Assembly (NCBI GenBank): GCA_023374025.1 | Contig: SIJG01000017.1 | Coordinates: forward strand, 1-64,000 | Origin: Heterodera schachtii | Lineage: Eukaryota; Nematoda; Chromadorea; Rhabditida; Heteroderidae | Direction: 5' to 3' | DNA length: 64,000 bases | Shown: positions 1 through 12,090 of the stretch, one piece after another | Layout: each line of letters starts with the position of its first letter | How positions within the stretch are numbered: the first letter of the stretch is position 1 | The notes under the pieces: model-generated | What the model was told of the DNA's origin: nothing | The model's input: only the letters and a program-made list of their open reading frames with translations | Database searches by the model: none | Position numbers and translations under genes: made by a program

Positions 1-2410
1 ACATTTATTTCGGTTTTTGGCTGGGACTGCAAATTAGGGACAAATCCGAGCCGTTGCTTCACCGAGAGAAGGAGACACTTTTTTGTTTGTCATTTGGACG
101 AAAAGATTATTCCTCCAGCCACCAATGGAAGTCCAATGGCTGACCGACCATCCGACCCGCATTTTTTGTGCCCGCGTCCCTCCCTAATTAGCACTAATTA
201 TGGTGGTAATTAACCTCAGGGATTAAACTGCAGTCTGCCTTTATTTGTTGATTTGGGTTGTTGTTGCTGCTGTTTTGTCCACCACAAACAATTGCATGAA
301 ATTTAATTATTACTTTTTTAATAGTTGAAATTTTTATATTTAATTTATTTCTATTTTATCTTTTTTCTTATTTGAGAAATTAAAACAAAAGATTTCCCTT
401 GCGGCGCCAAATGCCACCAATGGACATTTTTCCCCTAAAAAATGAAAAAGAGCACTGAAAATATTTGGAATTTAATTTGTAATTAAAACAATATTGTTCT
501 GCCGAAATGGTATGTTTTGTCCCTCTTTTTTAAGCCGTTTATCATGGAAAAAGACTTCACAGTTAATTGTTGCATCACTTTCCCCAAACCTTTCTTTGCT
601 CATCAGAAAATGCTGATGCGGAAGGGCGAGTTCAGCTTCAATTCACAGGAGCGTTCTTTCACAGCAAAAACTCGCAGCAAAACGGTGGCAATTAATTAAT
701 TAATTACATTTAGTTCGTATAAATTATTGCCATTTTGAAGCTCCGCCTTTTGCCGAGTGAATTGTGTGCGGTTGCCAAGAAAAGATGACCTAACGGGCGA
801 TGTTTGATCATTCGCTACAAAACGAAGCCAAATGAGGACATTAAGGAATTGGCATTGAATGAACTCGAAGAGGGAGACAAACGGATGATTCATTCCGTTT
901 TACTGGACATTGCCGGATGAAATTGACGTTGAAATATCCATTTCGAGCATAGAACACAACAACAATTTAAAATTTCTGGCTCTATTACTTTATGAGTCCA
1001 ATCAATTAATTAACCATATTTGGTTTTTATACAATAACTTTGTTAATTTGAACAAATCCTATATTTTTGGTATCATTCGAAAGCACAAAGTCTAAAAAAC
1101 TGTTTAGTCCCAATGATTAATATGCACATATAACTCTCAATTATTCTTAATGAATTAATTACCTATGATATGTTTTAAAATATTTTTTATACATATGCTT
1201 TTTTTGACATATTTTTGGTTATTTTGTTAAAATTCCACAATCATTAGTCGCTAATGAGTTTCAAATTGGCATTATCTGACAATGACTTCTTCATTGTTTT
1301 GTGCTCAAACGCGCGCTCCTCAGCTTCTTGGCGTCGCCTTAATTATTTTTTAATTTCTTTTATTTGTTTTAAATTTATTTTTTGGCTTTTCGTCCCCCCG
1401 GGCAATTGGATTTTCTTCTCGCTTTTCTCTATCTCTCACCATTTTGTTCGTCTGTTCTGGAACCACGTCTTCACCTGCGCGTCCTCCATGCGCAGCTCAA
1501 TCGCCAGCGGCGTTCGTTCGCTGGACGCCAAATATTTTTGCTCAGAAAATCGGCGCTCCAAAATGGCAATCTTTTGAAAATGTTTTCAATCTAATTATTC
1601 CCCTGTCTCCATTAATCCCACTGCCTCCAATTATCCCCCCCCCCCTTTCTGAGGAGTTTGAATAATAATCCCCCCGGGCGGGGGGGGGATAATTAGAGAA
1701 TATACGGTATTATTATTTATCTTCAAAAGATTTTTGGCAGATACCATATCCCATTGTTTTCTACAGCACTGTCCCATTAATCCGAGAATCTGTGACTTTT
1801 TCAATGGCTTATTTTCAATCGTTGAGAATTTCAACAAATTTTTTGCTTAGCAACTGCTGATTTGTGATTCCAATCAGTTTTGTTGTTTATCAATGTGTTG
1901 CAAAACGTGACTTCAGAGCTGTGATCGGATGAAAATTGTTAAGGTGGCCAATTAATTTATTCAGTTTTTCCATTAAATTGCCGAGGAGTGTCTTTCTCGG
2001 TATTTTTCATTCCGAATTACTTAAATTGGGTTATTAGTGTATTATTACCATAATTAGAGAGGTGGGGGCAAGGTAATGTTAATGTCTCATCAGTCTCTAA
2101 CAGTCTGTCCTCCTATTTTCGCACATTCTCTCGCCGTCTCTCTGTTGGCTTCGCCCAATACTAATTTGTTAATTTTGCATATTTCCTTGGCCCACTTGTG
2201 CCTTGGAGAAGGACGTGCGCAGCTTTTTCTGTGCCGCGGGTACCCTCCGCCGTTCGTACGGATGGCCCACGCGTCTGCCGCTTCCGTTGGCCGTCGTTCC
2301 GCGCCTTTCGCTGTCCTTCGAATGCGCCGCGTTTCCTCCCAAAAAATGCGCGTCTCTGAACAGCGTAATCGCTTCCGACACAACTAAAAATAAGGAATGG
2401 CAAAATGTTA
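1..2410. other. Gene-free AT-rich stretch
   Basis: I see no convincing exon here on either strand. Short open frames exist but lack coding-like composition, splice context or recognisable motifs. The stretch has many TTAATTAA-type runs and an imperfect C/G palindrome around 1636-1692. A 36-base segment near 171-206 resembles, in inverted orientation, the sequence near 38237-38272, which may be an outlying part of the inverted duplication described elsewhere in this list. Confidence 0.6.
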
Positions 2411-2481
2411 GGCATCGGGTGGGAATCGAACCCACTCGTCCACCCTTTCTGTGAGCAATTCTACCATTGAGACACCGAGGC
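2411..2481 (-). tRNA. tRNA-Gly-like sequence, probable pseudogene
   Basis: Read on the minus strand this folds like a tRNA. It has a seven-base acceptor stem with one mismatch, a D-arm containing AATGGTA, and a perfect T-arm with loop TTCGATT closed by GTGGG/CCCAC. The A-box and B-box promoter elements look intact. The body resembles nematode tRNA-Gly. The anticodon arm is degenerate: its stem needs several G-T wobbles and the loop lacks the invariant U33, so no anticodon can be assigned safely. I take it as a decayed tRNA gene or the head of a SINE. Confidence 0.55.
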
Positions 2482-2489
2482 ACATCCAC

Positions 2490-3580
2490 CCTTTCTTTTT
2501 ATGGATTTTATCTGCTTTCCGTGTTTTAACTGCCCAGCAGCCAGCTTCTTCCTTACAATTACTGTGGTTTACCGTATTTTATGGTTTTACCGTGGGCTTT
2601 TTGCATTTAATGTTACTGTATTTTGCGTTTTCTAACTTCTAACACCTTCTCGTTCTCCATTATTCCGCTCAAAAAATGCGTTGCTAAATTCAGTTGGAAA
2701 TGCTTTTGGCGGCGGTTGTAAGACAAATGTTGGCACTTTGTCAAAACAGCGGCCGAGGAAATGATGCGGAGGCAATGGCCTTAATATTTTAGCCAATTTT
2801 CATAATTATTCAAACAATTTCTCACGAGAATAGAAAAGATGGCGAAAATTGTTGGGGAGATTTGTTGGCAAATTCTTGCCTAATAATTCAGACAATTTCT
2901 CACGAAAATTCATTTCGGACTTACTCAGAAAATACCCCAAAATTTACGCATTTTGTTAAAATGTTTTCGATGCTGAAAGAATGCCGAACGGATGGATTCA
3001 TCTGCTGAATAAAAAGAAATAATAAATATATTTTTTTATTTTATGGAATATTTATCCAAAATATTTTTTGGGCCTTTTTTAATTCTTTTTGTAGGAATTT
3101 GTCCGCTTCACAGCTGAAAAGCCATTTCGTTTGGCCCTCAATTTGCCATTTTGGTCATTCGGTCCATCCAATTAATTGAAGAAATTTGCCTCTTTGGGCC
3201 CAATTGACATCACTTTACCATAGCCCGTGCCCATCACACTGTACCGGCAGGGCAAATGATCCCTCTAATTGGCCTAATTCTCGGCGCAATTTGTCACATT
3301 GCCATTTAATTCGTGGTAATTGAGCGATGCACAAACACAGATGGGGGAATGGCTTGGAATTAGATGGGCAAAAGTGCCATTCCGAAAATTACAAAAAAAA
3401 ACATGCATATACGTTCAATTTTTTGCCGCATTATTTTCCAAAAATTTAGTTGCAAATGGTTGGGGGGGGGGGGGAAGGTCCGATTGGTGCCGGTAGAAAT
3501 CGCCGGGAGAATTTTGAAAATTTGAATAGAAACATTTGCCTATTTGTTAATCAAAGTTTTTCGAGTGATATCAAAATTGT
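2490..3580. other. Intergenic, nothing recognised
   Basis: No coding exon seen. The stretch contains two related segments with the motif CAATTTCTCACGA near 2815 and 2894, and a 12-base G run near 3462. Confidence 0.5.
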
Positions 3581-3589
3581 TTGGTTGAG

Positions 3590-5010
3590 TTGATTCATAA
3601 CGAATTAATCGCCTCAAAGTCCATTCACTTTTTCACTTTCTTTCCTCTCTCCGTTTAATATGGTAAATTTTTATTGGCTTAATTAGCACATTAATCGCTG
3701 TCACAAATTCCCTTAAAAATTGGCCGGCATTCTTTTCACACATTAATTGTTAACTTTTGGTTGTCATGGCACACATTTCACCTTTTGTCGTCGAATTCAA
3801 CTAATTGTCGTTTAGTACAATACGATGAGAAAAAATGTCATTTAATTAGTCGCGCCTTTTGAGACAATTCATTCATTTCCATTCTTTCAATTGTTCACTC
3901 TTTCCTCCCATTTTTTTTTAAAAATCGCCAAAATGTTCTTTTGCTCGGTTCTTGAGAAAGGCGTAAGTTTCCTTTTTACTTTTTTGGCACTTTCCGATCA
4001 TTTTGGACTAATGCCATCGCACAAAAAGCCAACTGTAATCAAATGATATGCCAATTCCATCTGATAAATGCAGTGATTAAAGGACAAATGAGAAAAAACT
4101 GCTTTAACCGATAAGAAACTCCGTTGAGAGTGGTGGGATAAGCCAATCCATCGGTTAAGTGCCATAGACTAAAGGGACTTTGGCATTTTTATTCGAAAAG
4201 TTACGAAATGAATGCTTAAGGAATTGCCGGCCGATTTTGCCGCGCTTTTGCCGGCCAAAGTCGCGGCGGATATTAACGCTTTGCTGGCCAACAAGTCGCT
4301 GGACAGTGCGCAGAAAGTGGAAAAGATTGACGAACTGATGAAAACGGTGCCGGACGAAGTGACTGAAAAGCTACCGATGCCACCGCATTTGGCACAACTT
4401 CCGGCCGAAGTTCGTGCCATTAAATAGCAAAATTTACAAATTTAAATTAAATTTCGTGTAAATTGTTAGGTGCAAGCTCAAATCAAGAAATTATGGCTAG
4501 AAACGAAGCACAAATCGGTGGAAGAAAAGAAAGAAGCATTCAAAGCGTTCGCTGGCACTTTGCCCGCGGAACAGCGAGCGATCATTTGCAAGGAAAAGCC
4601 ATCATGTGGCAAATGAACAGAGCGATCAGAAATGGGGACGGACGGAGGAGGGAAAAGTGATCAGAGGAAATGCGATCAGATAATCAGCCCAAACCATTGT
4701 AGTCAATTTTATTCTACCGACTAATTTGTAATTTTTTTGCGCAATTACCAAATGGTTTTGTCATTAAAAAGCAATTTTAGACTGACAATTAAACAATTAA
4801 TCGATGGGAAAGAATTCGAACAAGTTAAAATTTTTTGGATTGGTTGGATGGGTCGAGAAAAAAAAAATCGGGATTCGGGTCGGTCAGCCATTTTTCGGGT
4901 CGAGATTCCAGATTGGAGACGAGAAAAGTGCCGGAATACAGGTGACAATCCTTTTCTATATCGAACAAAAAAAAACAAAATATGGAAAAACGCGCCAAAC
5001 CTTTGGGCTG
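3590..5010 (+). repeat. Left arm of a 1.3-kb inverted duplication
   Basis: This arm is similar in inverted orientation to roughly 36470-37865. Matching blocks run in the same order through both arms: the upstream sequence ending in GAATTAATCGCC, a candidate first exon with its GTAAGT donor, both coding exons, and about 250 bases downstream including GCGCCAAACCTTTGG. Similarity drops outside these limits. The coding exons differ at roughly one base in ten, so the duplication is not recent. Confidence 0.8.
3933..4616 (+). CDS. Small helical protein with internal LP repeats (SXP/RAL-2-like?), copy A
   Basis: The model joins exons 3933-3962, 4221-4409 and 4470-4616, giving 121 residues. The last two exons are well supported: donor GAA|GTTCGT, acceptor GTTAG|GTGCAA, phase 0, and the same structure in the inverted copy at 36844-37518. 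The first exon (MFFCSVLEKG, donor GTAAGT) is conserved in both copies but is less certain; translation could start at 4212 instead. The protein consists of charged helices in two related units, each opening with LPA and containing a KS...K..KI/E pattern, and ends in KEKPSCGK. The spacing recalls the small nematode DUF148 (SXP/RAL-2) proteins, but I cannot confirm that family and see no clear signal peptide. Function unknown. Confidence 0.5.
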
Positions 5011-5019
5011 GCCGAGTTT

Positions 5020-5455
5020 CTGATTTGACCCTTTTAACAAATTCATTAAATTAAGTTGATTAATGAATCTATCATCAAAAACTATTAAATTTTTTATTTT
5101 GAGAGTTTTTCCATTAATTTAAATTTGTTCGATTCTTTTTTTTTGCGTCATCCCACTGAACAAATAATAATTATTTCCTAATGAATGGAAATTTGAATTA
5201 GTAATTCAATTAATTAAATGCTTTGCTGTAATTTTGTCAATAAATTTGCAAAATATTTCTCTTTTTTTCTCCCCATAATTTGTCAACTTTTAAAGTGTGA
5301 AGTATGTTTTGGGTTTTTGTTATTATAAGAATTTTAAAAAAATGAAATTGAAAAATTTAATTTCACAATTAAAACTTAAAATGGCAAATTGAAAAAAAAA
5401 TGAAAATTTTCTAAATTAACATAGCATTTGACCAAATAATAAAACTCATTGTCAG
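5020..5455. other. AT-rich intergenic stretch before the astacin gene
   Basis: No exon with signal-peptide character was found here, although the astacin gene that follows would be expected to have one. The first exon of that gene may lie here undetected or be missing. Confidence 0.4.
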
Positions 5456-7640
5456 CAAATTGCGATTGATTTGACGGCACAACACGGCACGCGAAATCGG
5501 CACGGAAATGGCGACGTTGTTCAGCTGTGGGAGGAGAATCAGCGGTTGACCGCCACCGAATTTGGGACCAAATTTTGGCAAATTTCAATTTTAGAAACCC
5601 AAAAATGCGAAATGCGCTAAGAAACAATGCACAGAATCGGTGGACAACGGAAAAGGACGAAACGGACGGAAAATTTGTGATTCCCTACCGAATAACGGGC
5701 AATTTCAGTGGGTTGAATCAAATTAAATAAATTAATTAATATGAAGCGAATTAAAAAGGAAAATTTAATTACCCCAATTAAATCCAATAAATTAATTTTA
5801 GCACAAAATGAATTAGCAGTGATTTTCGGAGCAATTGAAGAAATTGAGCGGAACACGTGCATAAAATTCAGGGCAAAAAGGAGCAGCGGAGGAGGGGACA
5901 AAGACTTTGTGGACATTCAAAACGAATACGGCGAGGGGTAAAAAGCAATTCATTAGGAATTTATCTAATTATATCATTATAATTTAATAAATAATTACTC
6001 AAAAGCGTGACGCCGTAATTAAAAATTACAAAAAGTAAAAACCTAATAATAAGTCGCTTTTAAGTTTAAAAAGATAAACGGACCAAAAAAATTCAAAAAG
6101 TAAAGCAAATTCATTAGGACTAATTAACTATTTCGTGGTTACATGACACTTGCGCATAAGTCCAAAATTAGGTTCGAACTTAAGTTTTTTCCAATTCCAG
6201 ATGGTCTAAATAGCATTTAAGTTAAGAAAACTCAGTCTTCTGCTGGTTTATTCGGAACATTATTTCCATTATTTGAATAATTGTTCTTTTTTCATAATTA
6301 TTTCAAAATTTACTGAATAACTAATTGTCGGACACAACTCATTTTCCATCACTTAACGGCGCATTCATTACGAATTGTGTTTAATTTATTTATGGCTTTT
6401 AAATCAATTAGTTTTTAAATGAGGCCTTCCCAAATGGCTAATGTTAAAATAATTAATTTAAATGCGTTTTCCCAAATCCTTCTCCGTCGTAATTAGCTGT
6501 TACACGAGCGTTGGCCGCGCGCCGGGCCGTAACATTTTGATGCTGGAGAGTACGGTAGGGGAGACGTGCATCACCAGCAATACGGTACTGCACGAAATAT
6601 TCCATAAGTTGGGCCTGTGGCATGAGCACATGCGGGCGGACCGGGACAAGTTCATCCGAGTGAACTTTGACAACATCCCATTTTGTGGGGCAATAAAAAT
6701 GAGATTTATTAAAATATTTAAATTTTGAGATTTGCACGCCCAATTTCGTACGGTAGCAAAGGACAGGGCCACCACATACGGACTACGGTATGACTACCGT
6801 AGTCTGATGCAATACGGTGAAAATGCCTTCGCACGCCCCGCCAAAGCAATTTCAATTGAAACGCGAAAACGGAAATTTCAGGCAGAAAATAATTTTATTT
6901 AAAGAACTGTTGACATAAATTTTAAAAAAATGAAAAAATTTAATGTTTTTCAGAAAGTGATCGGAAAGGCGGAGAAAGCCTCGCGGGGCGATTGGATCAA
7001 AATTTGTGCCATTTACAACTGTGCCAAGTGTATGGGACACAAATTCGAGTTGGCCAAAGAGACGGAACAGTACGGAAAAGAGGACGAAGAGGAGGAGGAA
7101 GAGGAGGAGGAGCAGGAAGATGGTGAGGAAGCAATTAATGAATTAATTAGCAATAATCCGATTACTATTAAAGGGAATTAAAAAGAAATAAGAAATTGAA
7201 TACCGTTAAATAATTAATTAGCAATTATTCAATTAACTTATTTAAGTAACTGAAGGTAAAGTTATTCAAGAAATTTAAAAATGGAACACCTATATTACTT
7301 AATGAATTAATTAGCGAATTATATTAATTAGCTAATCTAAGTACAACAAGTAATTATTAAAGGGAAAAAAGGAAATATATCACCAAATAGCTAAATAAAT
7401 TAATTAATTAATTATGTATTTATTTATTCCGAATGCACACCGTTGCCCGGGTGTGGAACCACCATTACGCGCGAGAGACGCACACTGTGGAAAATCGCGT
7501 GCTGCGAGCCGTGCGCGGAGTGCCGCCCGGACCCGCGCGTTTGCGAATTGCCGCAAGTGCGCGCACTGCCGCACGTGTTCAAATACGACTGTTGCGGACG
7601 CTGCGACAGACGCAAAACAAAGGACGACGAAGCAAAATGA
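5456..7640 (+). CDS. Astacin-family zinc metalloprotease
   Basis: The exons are 5456-5526, 5595-5707, 5802-5937, 6497-6684, 6730-6881, 6954-7122 and possibly 7432-7640, all in phase. The catalytic domain starts near RNALRNN and reads IPYRITG, an EEIERNTCIKF segment, CYTSVGR, then the zinc site HEIFHKLGLWHEHMRADRD (HExxHxxGxxH plus the family's Glu) and the Met-turn YDYRSLMQY. It closes with a YNCAKC segment, as in nematode NAS proteases. It would be a secreted endopeptidase; no signal peptide exon was found. The intron after 6881 starts with GC (CAG|GCAGAA). After the domain comes a Glu-rich tail. The final Cys-rich exon (10 Cys) fits the phase only if the intron ends in TTCCG rather than AG, so it is doubtful; otherwise the protein stops at 7181. 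Confidence 0.8.
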
Positions 7641-7649
7641 AAGAACAAA

Positions 7650-8120
7650 AAAAAGCGAATTTAGGGGGGGGGGCATTAAAAAAGCATTAAATTTAATTTT
7701 GAATATTTTGAATTCTTTTTTTTAAATTAAATGCTTTTCCTCGAAAGCAAAACCTAAAGAAAAAGCGAACTCAAAACCTCCGTAAATTGTAAATTATTTT
7801 CTGATCAATTCTTTCGCTTGGACCGCTTCTAAAAATTCAATCTCCTTAATTTTCCTCAAAATCCAACAAATTTGGCTGGCTAAAAACATTCAATTTTAGG
7901 GCATCAATTAAAGCAATGATTAGCAAAAGCACAATTCATTTAAATATTCATAATTGGAAGTCAAAGAAAAACTTAATTATGTAATTTTTTATTGGCGTTT
8001 TATTTTGGTGAGTCATAAAATTGAAAAGCAAAAATTAAAATCAATTGACCAAATGAGTGAGCGATTTGCTAATGAAATTCCTTTCTCTCTTTCTCTGTTC
8101 GTTCGTTTTTTTTCCTTTTT
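7650..8120. other. Intergenic between convergent genes
   Basis: Low-complexity A/T sequence with a 9-base G run near 7664. It separates the convergent 3-prime ends of the astacin gene and the TPM-domain gene. No exon seen. Confidence 0.5.
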
Positions 8121-8124
8121 TCCC

Positions 8125-9658
8125 TTATTTTTTGCCATTTTCTTTCGTCCGTTGTCCCAAATGATAGCCCAAAAGCCAAAACCAACGAATTTCGGATTGG
8201 CGTAATGCCTAAAAGTTAAAAATGCCAAAGTTTGAAAATATTCGAATTTCAACGGCACTGACTTCCGGGAATAACGGCCAAAAGTTCGTGTCCCACCAAC
8301 CGACGGCTTCTCTTTCTTTGATCTGTTCCACTCGAAAGGGCGGGGCACCAAGTCGTCTACCGTACTCGTCCAGCATATACAGTAAGCCCCCGGTGTAATC
8401 GCTTCGAGAGAAAAATTGCGCTTCTGACAAAAAAATTTAGCAATAATTTAATCGGTTAATTAATTAGTGTTAGCCACGCTTTTAATTGATAGCTTTACGC
8501 GCTGTCTGCGACACGTTCAAAATGAATTGAGCATCCAATTTTGTCGCTGCCCATCCGCCCGTACTCGTGCGAATCGGAAAAAATGGCGGATAATTACGCA
8601 GCCGAATTGAACAATTTAATAATAATTCACAATTTGAGCACCGTTTACCGAACTGTCGTTGATGGCCAACACAATGAGCACGTCGTCCGCGCATTGTCCC
8701 CGCTGGAGCCGATTTCGCAATTCATTGGCGAAAATGGCGGGCAAATGGGCGCCGCTAAACGCATTTTTTGCAATATTTAAATATGGGTTAGACAAAGCCT
8801 CTTTTAAATCCCGAATCCGAATGGCACCTATTTTGGTTAGACCGGCTTTGGTGCCCATTCCGCCCACCTTCGGTAGCGTCTCCGCTGCTCGTCGCTCACT
8901 TCCATTTTGCCAAGCACTGCCACCGAAACGGCAAATCCCAGCGGAGGGTTCTGCTGACAAACGCTGTCATGCCCAAATGCTCTTCCTAATTGATTGGACC
9001 AATTAAATCTACAATTAATTGAGTGTGCCGTGTTTGCCTTGGGGTCCGGCCGTGTCGCAAATGCATTCGCTGTTCCGTCGGATGTGTCGCGTTGCGGCAT
9101 CCAACAGACCAAGAGCTGGCAAAGCACAAATCATAAAGCTTTATAGTACTTTTTCGTTTGTCCCCATCACCATCAAAAAATTATGTTCTAACCCGTTTTA
9201 AGGCTATTTGAGGCACTTATTATTAATTAGTCTTTTTTACGCCAAAAATGTCTATAAGTTCCAAGAATTAGGTGGAAGGTTGACAAACTAGAAAAAACCC
9301 GCTTTAGCTAACAATTAACCCAACGAGATTTTGGCCACCATTCACCGTAACATTCACTACTGGGCTACTGTATTTTTATTTACCCGAAATCCTTCCGCTT
9401 GTGCTATCGTAATAATCGTTGAGCAGTTTGTCCGGGTCGCACACCAAAGTGGCATGGTCACTGCCGCATTCGAACCATTCGCGCAATGAGTTGGGAAAAG
9501 TGTGAGGGGAAAATGCCGAAAAGTTTGGAAATTAAAAAATTATTTTTAAAATTATAATTTTGAATTTGAAAAACCTTTGTTGAAAATGCGGTCGAAAAAT
9601 AGGGAAAGGAAAAAAGGAAAGCTGTTAAAATAAATTTAACAGAAACAATTGGAAACAT
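8125..9658 (-). CDS. TPM-domain protein, MOLO-1-like
   Basis: The exons on the minus strand are 9658-9575, about 9501-9384, 9115-9038, 8979-8868, 8754-8649, 8574-8499, 8423-8263 and 8208-8125, about 272 residues. The first exon is a signal peptide (hydrophobic TAFLFSFPYF). The domain then shows a CG...LVCDPDKLL opening, CICDTAGP, GFAVSVAVLGKM, QCADDVLIVLAIND, TSTGGWAATKLD and YTGGLLYML, the order seen in nematode TPM (DUF477) proteins. MOLO-1 in C. elegans is an auxiliary subunit of levamisole-sensitive acetylcholine receptors; which paralogue this is cannot be told by eye. One intron uses a GC donor (9036-9037). Two exon starts (about 9501 and 8574) have no AG acceptor although phase is kept exactly; the second follows TTTTTTCCG. 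Confidence 0.72.
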
Positions 9659-9659
9659 T

Positions 9660-12090
9660 TGCTAAATGAGTCATTAAATTTTAATAAATAATTAACAATA
9701 TTAATTAATTTTGAATGAAAATTAAATTAAATAAATTAATTATTTAAAAAAAGATTTGCGACAGAAAGCTCACCTTTTTTTACACTTGCTAAAAGAGCTA
9801 AGTGGAAAAAATAAATGTTTATCTTGCAAAAAAACAATAAATCAGCTGCAATCCCTCGGGGCAAAAAGTGGGGGGGGGGGAAATAAATAATGAAATCCGC
9901 TTGAGGCGTTGAAGGATTGTGTAAATTTATCTATGTGCAAAATTGGAATGTCCCTAAGAATGAGAGAGGTGCAGCAGACAAAGTTTAAAGTAAAATAAAT
10001 TTAAAAAGGTAAATTAAAATCATTAAAAATAAACTAAGAAATTAAAATTAAAATATGAAAAAATAATTTAAATAAACAATTTTAATTAATTTATAAATTG
10101 CGGATTTTGGTTTTTTTTATCAGGTCAATTATCAGCCTTCGATCTGTCCTTATTTATAAGTAATGTTCTGATTTTGAGGCTCCAAAAATTTCACTCGCCG
10201 CCGGATCCAAAACTCCGAAATGTTTTTTTTTTGAAAAATTGACTCAAACGCAAAATTTGGTCATTTTTAGACAAAACCGTTAATAAATTACACTCAAATT
10301 TTCTACAGTTTTAATGGCGGCGCCTTTCGCGGCACTGCCGGACCCCACCCTCTCCAAGTTTTTAGAAAAGGTGAACTTTGGAAGCCGGAATTCAGACCCC
10401 CCAACGAATTGTCCGACAATGGGAGAATCGAAAAATAGGAAAGAATAAATAATAAAAAATAATATGAAATTAAAGTAATTTTTGAAATATTATCTTCGAT
10501 TCCTTTTTTGACTAGTGATGTCCTAATTTTGAAGAATTTTCGGTCGAAACCCTGGTTTATTATTATTATTGAAAAAGGTGTACATAAAATTTTGATGTTT
10601 GCGGCGAGGCGAACGAATTGATGAATCACTTTTGGCAAACATTTAGTCCAATTTATGGGGCGCATACGCCGAATCAAATGGGCAAACCGCCGAATAATGA
10701 GCCCACTCTCATCAAAACCATGGCGGGATGAACCAAAAGCCAATCATTGGCCTTTCAAAGCATTTAAATTTTTCAAAGCAGCGACAAGCAAAAAATTTTA
10801 ATTCGCAAATGGGAAATTTGCACAACTGTTGAGGCTTGCTATTATAAATTTATTTGTTTTGTACACACACTCCTCAAAAAGGCAAAACAACAAAAGCTAA
10901 GAAGGGGGGGTAATTAGGGCATTAATTACACTGATAAGGGCAGCACAGATCAAAAAGTCAGTAGAACAACCGACAAACAAACAACCATCAAATTAGCAGT
11001 AATTGAAGGAAGGCTAATGGGTTGGACTGGACAGCAGAAAATGGATCGGAGCAAAACATAAAATGACAAAAATTAAATGGCTAATTAGGGGCGGAAACTT
11101 TGAGCCAATCAATACGCAGCAATCGGCTATAACACTTCTTAACAGAGAGAAATCAACTGAAATGACCATAGATACATATATTTTTTATAAGCCGACATTA
11201 TTTAAGCACGAAAAACTTTTTTCAGATTTTATGCATAAGGGCACTATCATCCATTATCTTTTTGTCTTTTTAAAAATTTCCTATGCCTAAACGACGTTTC
11301 CGCTTGATGATGAAAATTGGAACTTTTAAATTCAAATAAACCGTTGGATTATTCGTTTATCAGACATTTAAAAATTAAATCAAAAAAAGTTCGCTGTTTG
11401 TCTCTTCTGTGTCATACAGGGATAACTGATTTCGCATCAACACGGCTTTTCTGATGTCCCTATCATTTTCAAATCATACACAGAGAAAGTGCACAGACAA
11501 AGGGAAGCGAACCCGTGACTCTATAAACGCCGATTTAACCAACTGAGCCATCATTCGCAGAGAAAGGGCGTATTTAATTGCCACTAAATGAGAAAAAAAA
11601 AACAAATTGCCGGCTCAGAAGGAAATTGCGTATTTAATGCCACTAAATGAGGAAAAAAAAAAACAAATTGCCGGCTCAGAACCCATTCGTCTCCATGACA
11701 CCGCTCGAGACAGCCGCGGGTTCAGCCCTATTCGGGCTACGACCGCTCGAGACGGCTCGGAATGATAAATAATCCATCACTGCCGACAAAAGGAAACGAA
11801 CCCAATGGAAAGCAAGAACACAACCACTTAACCACCGGAATACCAACAGGTCGAAATCAGTAAAACTTATAATAAAAACATATTTTGAAGAATACTAAAC
11901 CTCACCACAGCAGGATGTATTACTGGCAGAACCCTTTTAGTCGATTGATATCAAAGGAAAACTAATTGTAAGTGTCATAAACTTAATCACACCGCACATT
12001 TTTGAATATAAAATTCTTCAAAGCAAAAAAATATCAATTCAAAACGAAAATATACAATAATAGGCAAGAGGTATAAGAAAAAGAGAAATA
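9660..12090. other. AT-rich stretch with dispersed repeats, no gene seen
   Basis: No exon could be supported. It contains a segment near 10308-10345 with the motif GCCGGACCCC shared with 13742-13790 and 22248-22290, a G run near 9871, and the SINE-like block at about 11480-11850. Confidence 0.5.
11480..11850 (-). repeat. SINE-like block with two tRNA-type promoters
   Basis: On the minus strand there are two tRNA-like heads about 300 bases apart. The downstream one (about 11790-11850) reads TGGTTAAGTGG followed by GGTTCGTTTCC. The other (about 11500-11565) reads TGGCTCAGTTGG followed by GGTTCGCTTCC. These match RNA polymerase III A-box and B-box consensus with one or two differences, and each is followed by CTTTTGTC. 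Between them are a tandem duplication of about 57 bases (11565-11685) and paired CGCTCGAGAC motifs. Neither head folds into a complete tRNA. Confidence 0.55.

Noticed and set aside
7404..7676. Minus-strand frame with a hydrophobic, signal-like start opposite the astacin last exon
   Set aside because: The hydrophobic codons are the complement of a Lys/Glu-rich plus-strand sequence; there is no splice or family support.
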